Numbered from the stretch's first letter, positions 12,201 to 22,965 are shown. The stretch: 64,000 nt of DNA from Heterobilharzia americana (GCA_944470555.2 OX104129.1:45169998-45233997); one strand, 5' to 3'. Numbers and translations: made by a program. The notes: generated from the letters alone by a model not told the origin.

Positions 12201-12841
12201 ATTAAATATTAGGAACATCCGTAAACAACCACTGATTTCTGTTTCTTGTAGAAATATATACATACTGAAAATAACTGGTCTATATCTTGTCAGTAACCAA
12301 AAAATATGTTCTTAAGGTTCTTCGCTTGTTTCTATCTTTTGAAATTTAATGGATTTGCTTCAAAATGTAGCTCCTGGGTGCTGTTCAAAACATAGACTTA
12401 CTCAACCACAATAACGTGAACATTCTTGCAGAGTGAAGTATATTTACCAAATGAATTAAGTTAATACATCAAGAAAACGAATGACAGTTGAAAAGGAAAC
12501 AGCTAGTTTCTTTAAGTGTGTGTGTATACGTTCACTCCTCTCGACTGATTAGTTAGTAACTGTATTCACCATATTTGAACGGGAGTCAAAATGAGAACCG
12601 CATTGTATTCACTGATTCTTATAGTTTAGAACAATCCAAATCTCCGAAATATTTGTTTACAGTAGTGCAAATTAACCTACAGCACAAACAAATCTGGTTG
12701 AAGTTTTAACAAATCACTGACAATGCTGGATTCAAGGGATTGATTTTTTCCCAAGTTCTGAACAGATAACGAAGCAAATACTTTCCACTTATCTATGAAT
12801 ACGTTTATCAGATAATATTGAGCTAAAATTTTTTTATTGTA
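9201..12841. other. Gene-free AT-rich stretch
   Basis: No gene was recognised. It contains a perfect hairpin at 10263-10285 (CCATATGTTT, loop TTC, AAACATATGG). Near 11754 a GTCAGCTGGATGGAGGCAGT segment resembles the start of the GC-richer repeat at 29391-29660 and may be a short, decayed member of that family. Confidence 0.45.
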
Positions 12842-15133
12842 GATAAATATGTGTGACACTCTGTAGTGTTGAATCAGTTATCAAATAACTTCTCGGTCGA
12901 CGCTGTCGAATACCTTTTCAAAGACGATGAAGTTGAGGTAAGGTGAAGAGTAAACTACTATTTTATATTGTGTTCTATGATGATGCATAGCGTAGCTTTG
13001 CAATTCCATCCACAAAAGATTTGTTCGTCTTGAAGCCAGCCAGCCTGTTCTGGTCGTAATTTTAAATCCAAAGCATCATTTAGTCTCTCCAGGATGATGT
13101 AGTTTATATTTTGCTTCCGGTGGAAAGCAGCATGATTCCGTCGCAGTTCTTCGAAAGACGTAGGACACGCCCCGTTTGGAGTTCGAAAAGTAAGCCGTTC
13201 TACCATTCGGCAGGTACACTTCCTTCCTTCCTTCTGCAATGGTGGTGTAAGCATGTCCGCTGATGTCTCCGCGTCTGTTTTCAGTGCTTCTGGCGGAATT
13301 CCGTTTGGTCCTGCTGCTTTCTCGCAGTTTGACAATCTTGTGGCGTTCAAGACCTTACTCATGTTTTTATCGGAAGGCTTGTGTTCATTGATAGTTGGTT
13401 GGGTTGCAGGTGGTATTTCTGGACGAGTTGGAGGTGGTGGTGGTTGTTTCAAGAGTTTTCTGAAGTGATCAGCCCAACGATTCCTTTGTGCTTCCTCTTT
13501 GGTTGTAACTAGGTTTCCGTCATCATCTTTTATTGGTTTCATCTGTGTTGATCTCTTCCCAGATAGTAACCTGGTTATTTGAAACAGTGTTGTCAGGTCT
13601 CTCTCTCTCCTACCGGCAGCCTGTCCTGCTTCACTTGCCAGTGTGTCGCAGAACTGTATTTTGTCTTTGCGCTCACTCTTCTTCACTTCATTATAGTGTA
13701 GTATTCTACAGGTTGCGTTCAGTACCCGTTTTTGTTGTTCATCTCTGCAATGCACTGCGCTAGTTCACCATCAGCAGCTTCACCAACTCTATAAGCTCCC
13801 ATATGCCCATCGAGATCCACTCATTATCCTGTTTCCTCTTCCTTCCCAATACGGTTATTGAGATTTCCTTCCACGTATCTCTCACAGAGTTGCAGTGTTC
13901 TTCCACCCAGGCTCCTACAAGGATATTGCCTAATGTCTCCCATTTTGTCCTGATAGCTAACGTGAACGAGTCCTTTGAAGCTCCGTCCTTCAGTTTCTGT
14001 TCTGGGAGCAGAACTTGAACTGTGGTCTATCATCATCAGCTTCTTTGAGGACTTTCAACTTGATTTGGAAGATTCCTTGCACTAGATAGTGAGTGGTGTG
14101 AATCTACATCTGCTCCCATTACTGATCTAATTTTGTGTCCTGTGAGCTGCGTCTCCACTTTCTTCACACTGAAATGAAGTCGATCTGATTTTTTGTGCTG
14201 TGTGTCCATCTGGTGAAATCAAATCCATGTCACTTTGTGAATATCCTTGTGTTTTTACACACCAACTCGCCGCCAGTCACCAAATCACTGAATGCACAGA
14301 AACCTGCAAAGAGTTCTATATTCTCATTCATCATTTCACCGACTGCCTCTTAACCCATGATTGGTTCTCTTCCTATGTTGTTCGCTCCCAGTTTGGCATT
14401 CATGTCACGCATTAGAATGTTGATGTCGCCATCTGGGGTGGTCTCTTTTCCATTACTGATTTCAGCTGTCTGTAGAATTCCTCCTCCTTCTCTTCATCTG
14501 CACTGTTTGTAGGTGAGTAGCGTTGCGTCAAATTGTATGATTGTGACCTCCTTCCTTTTGAGTTGAATCTTGCTATCATGATCCTGATTCCGGAGGAGAT
14601 TTACTCCCACCACATGGGAGAGTGGCTTCGATGCTTTTGGGGACATGATGATAACCACTGCAAAACTCAGTGTGCTCATAGTTGTCGTCTGGGTGTTAAT
14701 ATCGGAGTAGATTATTGACTCTGCCGTTGACAGTTTTGGGAGTCCACTTCCATTCCATCCGCTGATTCCTAACAGATTCCTAGCACTTGTATGCCACACC
14801 TTCTCATCTCTTTTGGAATCTGACTGGTCTTGCTAGGCTCATACATAGTTCAGTCATTCCATGTCCCACCCTTACTTTCGCTTTCACCGACAGAAGAGAA
14901 GACACATCGGCCGACTGGCTTCCGAAGGCTTTCATCAACCCGCGTCATTTCGTGTCTCCGATTTCAGTGAGGAATAAGTTTACTTTTATTTTTTATATTT
15001 TTATTCAGCATTGAAGTGTGTTTAGAGGTTGGATTGATTTTATGGGGTAGGGTTTCTAGCCCTATGCAGATCCTTCCTTCTTTATCCAGGCTTAGGACCG
15101 GCTAGTAACTAGTCAACTAGTTAACAAGGCGAG
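12842..15133 (-). mobile_element. RTE-clade retrotransposon copy 3, 3'-truncated and decayed
   Basis: On the minus strand this aligns with the copy at 17241-20461 from its 5' end (TAGTTAAC...AGTTACTAGCCGG near 15100-15133) into the reverse-transcriptase domain, where homology fades near 12842. The 3' third of the element is missing, which is unusual because target-primed insertion normally loses 5' sequence; a later deletion is more likely. Many substitutions, stops and small indels break the frames. It shares an insertion (AAAACTCAG near 14660) with copy 56770-60122 but not with 17241-20461, so those two form a subfamily. It keeps the reading frame at the ADMLTPPLQK junction where the other two copies are shifted. 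Confidence 0.9.
12958..13755 (-). pseudogene. Broken RTE reverse-transcriptase region
   Basis: A 265-codon frame covers the stretch from the linker (SGKRSTQMKPIKDDDGNL) through GPNGIPPEALK to the start of the RT domain (ERLNDALDLKLRPEQAGW). The catalytic motifs, which would follow PEQAGF, are lost by frameshift and by the truncation of the element. The endonuclease half lies to the right (13760-14800) in pieces, for example a 101-codon frame at 14494-14799 with GISGWNGSGLPKLSTAESII. The product would be inactive. Confidence 0.85.
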
Positions 15134-15664
15134 CATCACACTTGAAGATTCTATTTTTTTTCCTGACTTAGCCACGTAATTGTACTGCTTTGAAGTCTCA
15201 AACTTGGATGAAACAACGGTCAAGTGCTCTTTAGTTTTAAGTGATTTTCCAACCGTTGTCAGTTCGTGACGAACACTGTCTTGAAATCCATAAATATGTA
15301 CAACTCAGTTTATATCTATTGAGAAGTTAAATTTTCACTGAATTTGAACAACTTAACCAGCGATTTAATTCAACAAAGTAAGATTCAAATTTTAAAATTC
15401 ATCTATAGTTCGTATCTATCAACACGTTTCCACTATATGTTTTACTTGATAGCCTAATCACTCTTTCTTGAAAATCATTCATAGAACATAAATGTTGGTG
15501 TCCCATCTTTGTCATGGATTATCAGGTTTGTGTTAAGTGTGTGGAAAGATTCATGTGTATGTTATATATACTTCTCAAACTATGATTCAATCTTTTTATA
15601 CTACACTAATCTACTTATCCTACTTGGTTTTCACGAAAAATATTAACATTAAACGGTGTACAAA

Positions 15665-15781
15665 ATGTTTCTGTTTCTTCCGATATCGCCTGGATTCGAC
15701 AAAATAGACATTTTTAACAAATGTGAAGCTGCCTACAAAATTACTGGTTTCAGAAAGGAAATGTTGTCTGACCTGACTTAG
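15665..15781 (+). CDS. Short ORF or exon, unknown
   Basis: This 38-codon frame opens with ATG and closes with TAG: a hydrophobic start (MFLFLPISPGFDKIDIF), then NKCEAAYKITGFRKEM. Composition is protein-like for so AT-rich a region. No splice donor in frame was found before the stop. It lies 130 bp upstream of the 58-residue ORF at 15912 on the same strand, so both could be exons of one small gene. Chance is a real alternative at this length. Confidence 0.25.
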   Translation: MFLFLPISPGFDKIDIFNKCEAAYKITGFRKEMLSDLT

Positions 15782-15911
15782 ACAACGTTGTAGTTAATAT
15801 TTTATTCTGCACGCAATGTATTGAATCTTTTCCATTGAAAATATCTTGTAAATAATTTTTTTATAGACAGAATTTATTCTACGGATTTAATGTGCATTTA
15901 AGGCAACCAAG

Positions 15912-16088
15912 ATGTTTTATCGTTTCCTGATGTTCTTTGCTTTGATTGTCAAGATGGTAATAATCCATTATGTTAGTTCATTTTGTGAATTTAAATACCT
16001 GGATGATATTTTAAAGACTAAAACAGGAAACAACTGGATAGAATCTGTGAAACTTATTTTGCCTAATGAAAAAGACTTCTCACAATGA
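15912..16088 (+). CDS. Putative small secreted or membrane protein, 58 aa
   Basis: ATG to TGA with no interruption. Residues 1-22 form a basic-hydrophobic leader (MFYRFLMFFALIVKMVII) that could be a signal peptide or a single membrane span. The remaining 36 residues are soluble and polar (CEFKYLDDILKTKTGNNWIE, ending NEKDFSQ) with one cysteine. An in-frame stop lies upstream of the ATG. A strong acceptor (CTTTGCTTTGATTGTCAAG, just before 15954) falls inside the frame, so the real feature may instead be a terminal exon beginning there. I do not recognise a family. Flukes encode many small secreted proteins, but that is context and not evidence for this one. Confidence 0.35.
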   Translation: MFYRFLMFFALIVKMVIIHYVSSFCEFKYLDDILKTKTGNNWIESVKLILPNEKDFSQ

Positions 16089-17226
16089 TCATGTCCTATA
16101 GCTTTCTTAAAATCACAATCAAAAACCGTTCACTTTGAAAACTTTTAGTGGACAAGCCTTAATGTAATTAGCTGTGTACAACAAGAAATCCCAGTTTTTT
16201 TCATATCTGATTTAAATGATTATCCGAAATTGCAATGGTGAAGTTATCATTCAACTTAATTTCCGTTTCTTCATTTACCATTTATTGTCAATAAGCAACA
16301 GCTAGCCAGATATTTTCACATACCAACCATAGTTGCCTCGCTGTACACTAAAACTAAGAAGATAAAGTAATGGACACAGCCGGAATTTACAAAAATGGCT
16401 GTCGTAACCAAGCTAATTGAGGGACTGAGAAGGTCGTAAAAAGGTCAAGTAAAACAGTCTCGTCACCTGTAACTCTCCTACAAGGAATAAGTACTGGTTG
16501 GAGTTTTGTCAATCCTAAGTGGAACATGTCGTCATCACTTGGGTAAAGATTCAGGATCATTGTTAACAACCGATTTTACCACTACCAGGTTATCTGAAAG
16601 TATTAGGATTTCGTGTGTATTACTAAAATGTCCATTTTACTTTACTTCTCAGTGTAATGAATAAACGTTCTCCACTGAGTTAATTTATTATTCACGTCTC
16701 TATTTCACTGAATCACAATACTGCACAGTCATTTCAAATCTAGGAGTCAGTAATACCTTCAGCAAAAGTTCTGTCTAGTCTCAGAAGTTAGTCAGTTCAA
16801 CGGTATTTCTTATCCCCTTCTAAGTACTTTGTAAAGGCATTTATTTTTAACATCAGATGAACAGATGGAATCAATAAATTTCTAATAGTAAACTTTCTGT
16901 CTGAATTTATCGCAGTTGAAAACTTATGCTGAATATTTTTATTTGGGACTTTTATACACGATTGCCTTTCCAGCATTATTTTTCTTAAATTCCTTTTTTT
17001 CCTAATAAAGTAAATTTAACTTTCTGACACAATCTTATATCAAAAATATGAAAATTAATTCATCTATTAGACACAAATTTTGACAGTATATGTTAATTAG
17101 ACTGTTAGTGACAAACACTGAATCTCGCAAGCTAAATATTTCTATGACCTGCCTTTATACACTTATTTGCATTAGGTGAGCTATTGGATTATAAATGACG
17201 CAGTCTTCTTTAGTTTTCCTTCAATA
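16089..17226. other. Gene-free stretch with a possible repeat remnant
   Basis: No gene was called. 16381-16569 is less AT-rich than its surroundings and has a 60-codon minus-strand frame, but no domain; it may be an unidentified repeat fragment. Confidence 0.4.
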
Positions 17227-17240
17227 TTTTTTGGCTTAAT
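17227..17240. repeat. Target-site duplication, left copy
   Basis: TTTTTTGGCTTAAT occurs here, directly at the 3' tail of the RTE element, and again at 20462-20475 directly at its 5' end. The match is 14 of 14. Confidence 0.95.
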
Positions 17241-17390
17241 TATTATATTATTATTAGTCCCTTAGGTTCCTAGTGGAACATAGGGCTTCAGTAGCACGCC
17301 TCCAGTGACCTCTGTTCTCTGAGATCTTTTGAACCTGGTTCCACGACAGCCCAGAAGCTCTCATTTCCTCCTCGCATGACCTCCTCCATG

Positions 17391-18755
17391 TCACCCTCGG
17401 ACGTCCAACTCGTCGCTTCCCATGGGGATTCCACTCGAGCAACTGGCCTGACGCGTGATGTCCTCAGTCGGCCTTCTCAGTGCATGGCCAATCCATCTCC
17501 ACTTCTTCCTGCATATTTGTTGCGTGATAGGTTCTTGGTTGGTTCGTTCCCAGAGTTCCTTGTTGCTTATTTTTTCTGGCCATCTGATCTTCAGCAGCGA
17601 GCGTAAGCAGTTGTTGATGAATGTCTGTAGTTTATTGGAAATGCCTTTCGTGACGCGCCAAGTCTCTGAGCCATACAAGAGCACTGACTTGACGTTGGTG
17701 TTGAAAATCCGTATCTTGTTCCGCATGCTGAGTGCAGAAGATCTCCACACTGGTTTCAGGCTAATGAACGCCTGTCTTGCTTTTCCGATTCTGACTTTGA
17801 CGTCCTCGTCCGTCCCGCCTGTAGTTGAAACAGTGCTTCCTAGATAAGTGAAGGAGGTTACTTCCTTCAAGTTTCTCCCGTTGACGGTGATTGGAGTTTG
17901 TTGTTGTTGTTGTTGATGGTGGTGGTGCGGTATCTTCATCACTTCTGTCTTCTCTATATTCACCTGAAGTCCCGTCTTAGCTGCCTCTCCTGTCAACTTG
18001 TTAGTTTTTGCCTGCAGATCTTCAAGTTTATGTGACATTAGGCATAAGTCATCGGCGAAATCCAAGTCTTCTAGGTTCTTTTCCGTCGTCCAGTGTATCC
18101 CCCTCTTCTCGCTGCCTACTGTTTGCTGCATGATCCAGTCCACCACAATAAGGAATATCATGGGGGATAGTAGGCAACCTTGTTTCACTCCTGTCTTCAC
18201 TTCAAAGGCATCACTGAGCTTCCCATTGTGGATTACTTGGCATGTGGCATCTTCATATAGTTGTTGAATGAGGCGGATAAAGGTTTGCGGTACTCCGTAG
18301 TATTGAAGCAGTTTCCAAATTACTTCTCGGTCGACGCTGTCAAAGGCCTTCTCAAAGTCGATGAAGTTGAGGTAGAGAGCTGATTGCCATTCTACGCTCT
18401 GTTCTATGATGATACGAAGCGTTGCAATTTGGTCTGCACATGATTTGTACTTCCTGAAGCCTGCCTGTTCCGGTCGCAGTTTTGAATCCAGTGCGTCTTT
18501 AAGCCTCTCCAGGATGATGCGGCTTAATATTTTACTTGGGGTGGACAGGAGAGTGATTCCGCGCCAGTTCTTGCAAGCACTGAGGTCTCCCTTCTTCGGC
18601 AGTTTGACAAGGTAACCCTTCTTCCAATCGTCAGGTACCTTCTCTTCCTTCCACACCTTCTGCAATAGTGGTGTGTGAGCATGTCCGCTGTTGTCTCTGC
18701 ATCTGTTCTCAGTGCTTCTGGCGGTATTCCATCTGGTCCTGCTGCTTTCCCGCAT
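17391..18755 (-). CDS. RTE reverse transcriptase part (continues the shifted frame)
   Basis: A 454-codon frame whose first 25 or so residues are out-of-frame lead; the true protein continues from the ORF at 18524-20398 at PLLQKVW. RT landmarks: KLPKKGDLS (51-59), LRPEQAGFRK (93-102), motif A YLNFIDFEKAFDSV (128-141), motif B GVKQGCLLSP (189-198), motif C with FADD at 233-236, and a thumb-like SFTYLGSTVS. A histidine-glutamine run encoded by CAN repeats lies near 285-295. The C-terminus has KKWRWIGHALRRPTEDITRQ, after which a 5-base gain moves the frame; the remaining RTE C-terminal domain (NPHGKRRVGRPRVTWRR, ending CSTRNLRD) is at 17254-17442. All catalytic residues are present. Confidence 0.93.
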   Translation of the reverse strand: MRESSRTRWNTARSTENRCRDNSGHAHTPLLQKVWKEEKVPDDWKKGYLVKLPKKGDLSACKNWRGITLLSTPSKILSRIILERLKDALDSKLRPEQAGFRKYKSCADQIATLRIIIEQSVEWQSALYLNFIDFEKAFDSVDREVIWKLLQYYGVPQTFIRLIQQLYEDATCQVIHNGKLSDAFEVKTGVKQGCLLSPMIFLIVVDWIMQQTVGSEKRGIHWTTEKNLEDLDFADDLCLMSHKLEDLQAKTNKLTGEAAKTGLQVNIEKTEVMKIPHHHHQQQQQQTPITVNGRNLKEVTSFTYLGSTVSTTGGTDEDVKVRIGKARQAFISLKPVWRSSALSMRNKIRIFNTNVKSVLLYGSETWRVTKGISNKLQTFINNCLRSLLKIRWPEKISNKELWERTNQEPITQQICRKKWRWIGHALRRPTEDITRQASCSSGIPMGSDELDVRG

Positions 18756-20398
18756 TTCAGTAGCTTTATGGCGTTCAGGACTTCCATTTTCGTTGGGGGA
18801 TTTATGTTCACTTGTAATTCAGCGGCTGCAGGTGGTATTTCTGGACGAAGTGCAGGTGGTGGTCGATTCAAGAGCTTCTTGAAGTGGTCGGCCCATCGTT
18901 TCCTCTGTTTCTCTTCTTTTGTAATTAAATTTCCTTCTTCATCTTTTATTGGTTTCATCTGTGTTGGTCTCTTCCCTGATAGCAACCTGGTTATTTGATA
19001 CAATGTCGTCAGGTCTCTCTTACCTGCAGCCTGTTCTGCTTCACTTGCCAGTGTGTCGTAGAAGTGTCTTTTGTCTTTGCGTGCACTCTTCTTCACTTCT
19101 TTGTCCAGTGTTTTATACATTGTGCTCAGTTCCTCTTGTCGTTGAGCATCCTTGCACTGGTTTATCTTCTGCTTCACCATCCTCCTCTCCTCTATCAGCT
19201 TCCAGGTATCCGTCGAGATCCATTCCTTGTCTTCTTTCTTCTTCCTTCCTAATACTGTTGTGCAGGTTTCTTTCCACATAGCTTTCAAAGACTTCCAGTG
19301 TTCTTCCACACAGGTTTCTTCAGGGATGTCCCTCGATGTCTCCCATTTTGTCTTGATGGCTGCTTTGAAGATCTCCTTTGTAGTTTCATCCTTCAGTTTC
19401 CGAGTGTTGTACTTGAATTGAGGTCTATCACCAGCTTCCTTGAAGGCTTTTAACTTGATTTGGAAGGTTCCTTGCACTAGATAGTGGTCTGAACCTACAT
19501 CTGCTCCTCTTCTTGACCTTGTGTTAAGTAGACTGCGTCTCCATTTTCTTGAGATTGAGATAAAGTCGATTTGATTTTTAGTGTGTCCATCTGGTGAAGT
19601 CCATGTCGCTTTGTGGATATCCTTGTGCCTGAACACACTGCCTCCAATCACCAAATCGTTGAATGCACAGAATTCTGCAAACAATTCTCCATTCTCATTC
19701 ATTTCACCTAGCGCCTCTCGACCCATGGTTAGTTCTCTTCCCGTGTTGTCCCCTCCCAGTTTGGCATTCATGTCGCCCATTAGAATTTTGATATCGCCAA
19801 CTGACGTCTTGTCCAGTGTTGATTGAAGTTGTCTGTAGAATTCCTCCTTTTTCTCTTGCTCTGCATTATTTGTAGGTGCATAACATTGTATGATTGTGAC
19901 CTTTCTTCCTTTTGAGTTGAATCTTGCTGTCATGATCCTGGAGGAGATTGGTTCCCACTGCATGAGAGCCTTCGATGCTCTTGAGGACATCATGATAGCC
20001 ACTCCCTCAGTGTGCTCGTGGTTGGCGTCTGGGTGACCGGAGTAGATTATTGATTCTCCAGTTGACAGTTTGGAGAGTCCACTCCCATTCCATCTGCTTT
20101 CGCAAATCCCAAGCACTTCGATGTTATACCTTCTCATCTCCTTTGCAATCTGGGCTGCCTTACTGGGTTCAAACATCGTGCGGACATTCCATGTCCCCAC
20201 GTTTACTTTCGCTTTCATCGAGAGAAGACACATCGGCCAATTGGCTTCCCGAAGGCTTTCACCAACTGGCGTCATTTCGCCTCTCCGATTCCAGCGGGGA
20301 ATAAGTTTGTTTTCATTTTTTATATTTTGTTTGTGCTTTGAAGTTTCTTTAGCGGTTAGATTTGTTTTACGGGGTAGGGTTGCTAGCCCTATGCCCAA
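18524..20398 (-). CDS. RTE ORF, endonuclease and linker part (frameshifted before RT)
   Basis: A 624-codon frame. The APE endonuclease spans roughly residues 61-315: VNVGTWNVRT (65-74), the catalytic E100 in GICESRW, QCYAPT (171-176), GDMNA (208-212, catalytic D209 and N211), and SDH at 303-305. A basic linker follows, ending in GPDGIPPEALRTDAETTADM. The likely functional start is Met61 (about 20218), because residues 1-60 come from the leader. After TADMLT the frame is wrong: this copy has CACACACCAC where copy 12842-15133 has the in-frame equivalent, a two-base CA gain near 18676-18682. The last 60 or so residues are therefore out of frame and meaningless. The enzyme would cut target DNA to prime reverse transcription. 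Confidence 0.92.
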   Translation of the reverse strand: MGIGLATLPRKTNLTAKETSKHKQNIKNENKLIPRWNRRGEMTPVGESLREANWPMCLLSMKAKVNVGTWNVRTMFEPSKAAQIAKEMRRYNIEVLGICESRWNGSGLSKLSTGESIIYSGHPDANHEHTEGVAIMMSSRASKALMQWEPISSRIMTARFNSKGRKVTIIQCYAPTNNAEQEKKEEFYRQLQSTLDKTSVGDIKILMGDMNAKLGGDNTGRELTMGREALGEMNENGELFAEFCAFNDLVIGGSVFRHKDIHKATWTSPDGHTKNQIDFISISRKWRRSLLNTRSRRGADVGSDHYLVQGTFQIKLKAFKEAGDRPQFKYNTRKLKDETTKEIFKAAIKTKWETSRDIPEETCVEEHWKSLKAMWKETCTTVLGRKKKEDKEWISTDTWKLIEERRMVKQKINQCKDAQRQEELSTMYKTLDKEVKKSARKDKRHFYDTLASEAEQAAGKRDLTTLYQITRLLSGKRPTQMKPIKDEEGNLITKEEKQRKRWADHFKKLLNRPPPALRPEIPPAAAELQVNINPPTKMEVLNAIKLLKCGKAAGPDGIPPEALRTDAETTADMLTHHYCRRCGRKRRYLTIGRRVTLSNCRRRETSVLARTGAESLSCPPQVKY

Positions 20399-20461
20399 CC
20401 TTCCCTCTTTACCCGGGCTTAGGACCGGCTAGTAACTAGTAAACTAGTTAACCAGGCGAGG

Positions 20462-20475
20462 TTTTTTGGCTTAAT
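20462..20475. repeat. Target-site duplication, right copy
   Basis: Identical to 17227-17240 and abutting the 5' end of the RTE element. Confidence 0.95.
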
Positions 20476-21315
20476 ACCACCACCGAATATTTCTCATTTA
20501 TGTAACAATAGAAACTACTAGCTTTCTAAATGTGAAATAAGTTATACAACCTAATCTGTGGTTTTCAAAGACGAATCAAGGTTAAAAACAATTTTCTGCT
20601 GAAAAAAATGCAGCAGGCCAACTATTCAAATTTAAAAACCCAAATGTCGTAACTGATTGTTTCTTGGAACAAATTTGAATAGATTGAAAAACATATCCTG
20701 ATGACTTCCTACAAGGCAGTAACGAATATGAATGTTATATTTACCAGGCAGCTGATTAGTTCACATTCTAAAGAAATATGGCAGTGATTAGCATAGATTA
20801 CGCAGAGAAACATCATCTGACTTTTGAAGCAAAAATATTCAGAAATGAATTGCTTGTTATACGGCTATGCAGTATTGTATCAAGTTAATTTGTATACATT
20901 AATGTGGAGAACTTATTTATGCATACAAGTTAATAAAGATACAACGAGTAATCTCTAGAAAGTAACTAATTTTATGTAATATAGTCGTGAGTGAAGACTG
21001 AATTCTTATTATCCTTTTTTAATGTGATCACTAGGTAGGTAGACTAGCTATTGTGGTACATATTGATATGTAAAAATATCGAAAGAAACAGTTAAAAGGC
21101 CCTGCCAACTATCATCAGCCAATCAAGAGATTAATTAATATCTTTAAAAAGCCTAACATTTTTCACTATGCATCATATGAAACCACTGAAACCCAAATTG
21201 TGATCACTTTTTCCCCATTTGAATAATACCCCTATAGCATTCACTCAAGAAGAACAAAAGAATAAAATTTTTCCCTAAATATGCTGCCTGTCAAAGAACG
21301 GGTGGCCCTATAAAA

Positions 21316-21350
<35 letters not shown>

Positions 21351-22497
21351 AGGATTACATAAAATAGACAACATACTGATTTCCTCGGCTCAATACCTAC
21401 GAAATAGATTCTAGCATCCTTGAAATAAGAAATAAAAATCTTGTGCTGAAGACAATCAAAAGATCTGATGGAAAGGTTACAGCCAAATATGCATCCTAGT
21501 ATTTCTCTGATAAAAAGGTGTATCAAACTGAGAAGTAAAACTACGAAACGCTCCAGGTAAGTTAGCCACACACTGAGGACTGAGACTGAAATATGGTAAC
21601 TTTGATGCACTAGTTCAGTCACTGGTTAGATCAATTTCAAGGCAGTTCAACATAGTCAAAATGAGAATTAGTTTTCTTCTGCCGGACTGCTGACACAATG
21701 TGCGAACAAAAGACGATAGAATTTGGTAATTTTAGTTTGACCCTACCAACTGACTGCCCATGAGAAGCCATTAAAGTAGGCTGTCCTAGAAGATCTTTCA
21801 CTTATGTACCCCTAAGAGACTTTTATAAGAACATAAAATGTGACAATTGAGTCACTGTCCTTAATAAATTGGACAGTGAAAATGATACTACATATTGTCC
21901 AACTTTCTTCGGGATATGCAACGTACTAAATAATTAGCCAAAAGACAGATGACAACATCCTCAGTGCATAGCAGGTGCGGTAAAAGTCAATTAGAGGTCT
22001 ACTCTAATACAAACGGACGACTAGTCAGCATTTAGTCATATTATAACCGTCTATGTCTTATTTCTCTTCATCTTTTAACCTCTGTTTTTCTTAAGCATTA
22101 TGGTGATCACTACGTTGTCTGTCTAAAGTATCATTCCACTGCAACTTTATGTACTCTTTATTTTGCAGTCGCTGCTATTTTTCATCTCCAATCATCAAAT
22201 ATTCATTGTATTAACAAGCATTTCTGTTTACTTGGTCGTGATTCACTCTTCAAAGCCTGGGGATGCTTTTACTTTAAAATTTCGGTAGCATATATCTAGA
22301 TATATATAACGTTTGTCATCTTCTAAAACCTTGGTTCACAGTCCAGTCTGTGTGCCTTTCACTTGAAATTAACACATGTGAAATATGTCTTAGTTTATAG
22401 TGCGTGGGTATTCGATTCCACCTTCTTATAATACGAACACAATGAATGTTAGGTTTTTACACACACTAGATTTCATATGAAAACATTTATTGAATAG
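20476..22497. other. Gene-free AT-rich stretch
   Basis: No gene recognised. It holds a (TA)n array at 21318-21348. The 104-codon minus-strand frame at 21308-21622 runs into that array (IYIYIYIY) and has no domain. Confidence 0.5.
21318..21348. repeat. (TA)n microsatellite
   Basis: An uninterrupted alternating AT run of about 31 bp. Confidence 0.95.
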
Positions 22498-22751
22498 CAA
22501 CTGTGGAGCCCGAGGAAGAATTATTCTGTGAAATACATCTTGTTTTGAATATTCAGCAAATGATCTTGAAGAAGTTGGAAATGACTGCCGGTAGCGATAT
22601 GAATAAAGAATTGTATATAACCAATAACATAAAAATGGACGTTTATCAATGTAAAGAGAATATAAAGGAAAGCTTTGAGAGATTAAAATGTGCAATTTGT
22701 GACAGGAAAGTTCATAAAGGACGCGTTCAACCTATTGTGGGCCAAGGTTGA
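22498..22751 (+). CDS. Exon-like segment, acidic helical, unknown protein
   Basis: An 84-codon frame follows an acceptor-like TTTATTGAATAG and ends in TGA. The peptide is acidic and helix-prone (VEPEEELFCEIHLVLNIQQM, then KKLEMTAGSDMNKEL), followed by a Cys-containing segment LKCAICDRKVHKGR. The CxxC could hint at metal binding, but no partner pair is visible. It begins with two bases of a split codon. The next 450 bp to the right are an RTE fragment, so the exon, if real, is either terminal or has its donor before the stop. It could also be part of an unrecognised repeat. Confidence 0.3.
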
Positions 22752-22965
22752 CAAAGTGGGTGTACATATTTCTTTTGAACACATGGATCGGAATTTCCTC
22801 CGCTGATACATATGGCTTTGGCTACGGATAAGATGTAGTCATGTACCTTTAGGGAGATGGCAAGGGATACTATATATCACGCAAAGGGAGTGATTTACCT
22901 TGATTTGATTTCAACTGTCCTAGAGAACTCTTTGAATAGATGTTTGAAAACCATTGTGCATGTGA

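Larger units (their letters stand above)
17241..20461 (-). mobile_element. Complete RTE-clade non-LTR retrotransposon (copy 1)
   Basis: This minus-strand element of 3221 bp has perfect 14-bp target-site duplications on both sides. The 5' end (20461) begins with a quasi-palindromic segment at 20427-20453 and a short untranslated leader. It is followed by an APE-type endonuclease, a reverse transcriptase and a C-terminal domain. The 3' end is an A/T-only TAA-type tail (17241-17256), typical of RTE elements, which lack long poly(A). In schistosomes the RTE clade includes the SR2 and Perere-3 families; I cannot say which family this is. Only two frame breaks stand between this copy and one long frame, which together with the intact duplication suggests a fairly recent insertion. 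Confidence 0.95.

Noticed and set aside
17376..20432. Plus-strand open frames of 60-130 codons across the RTE copies
   Set aside because: They are antisense shadows of the endonuclease/RT frames and show no domain.
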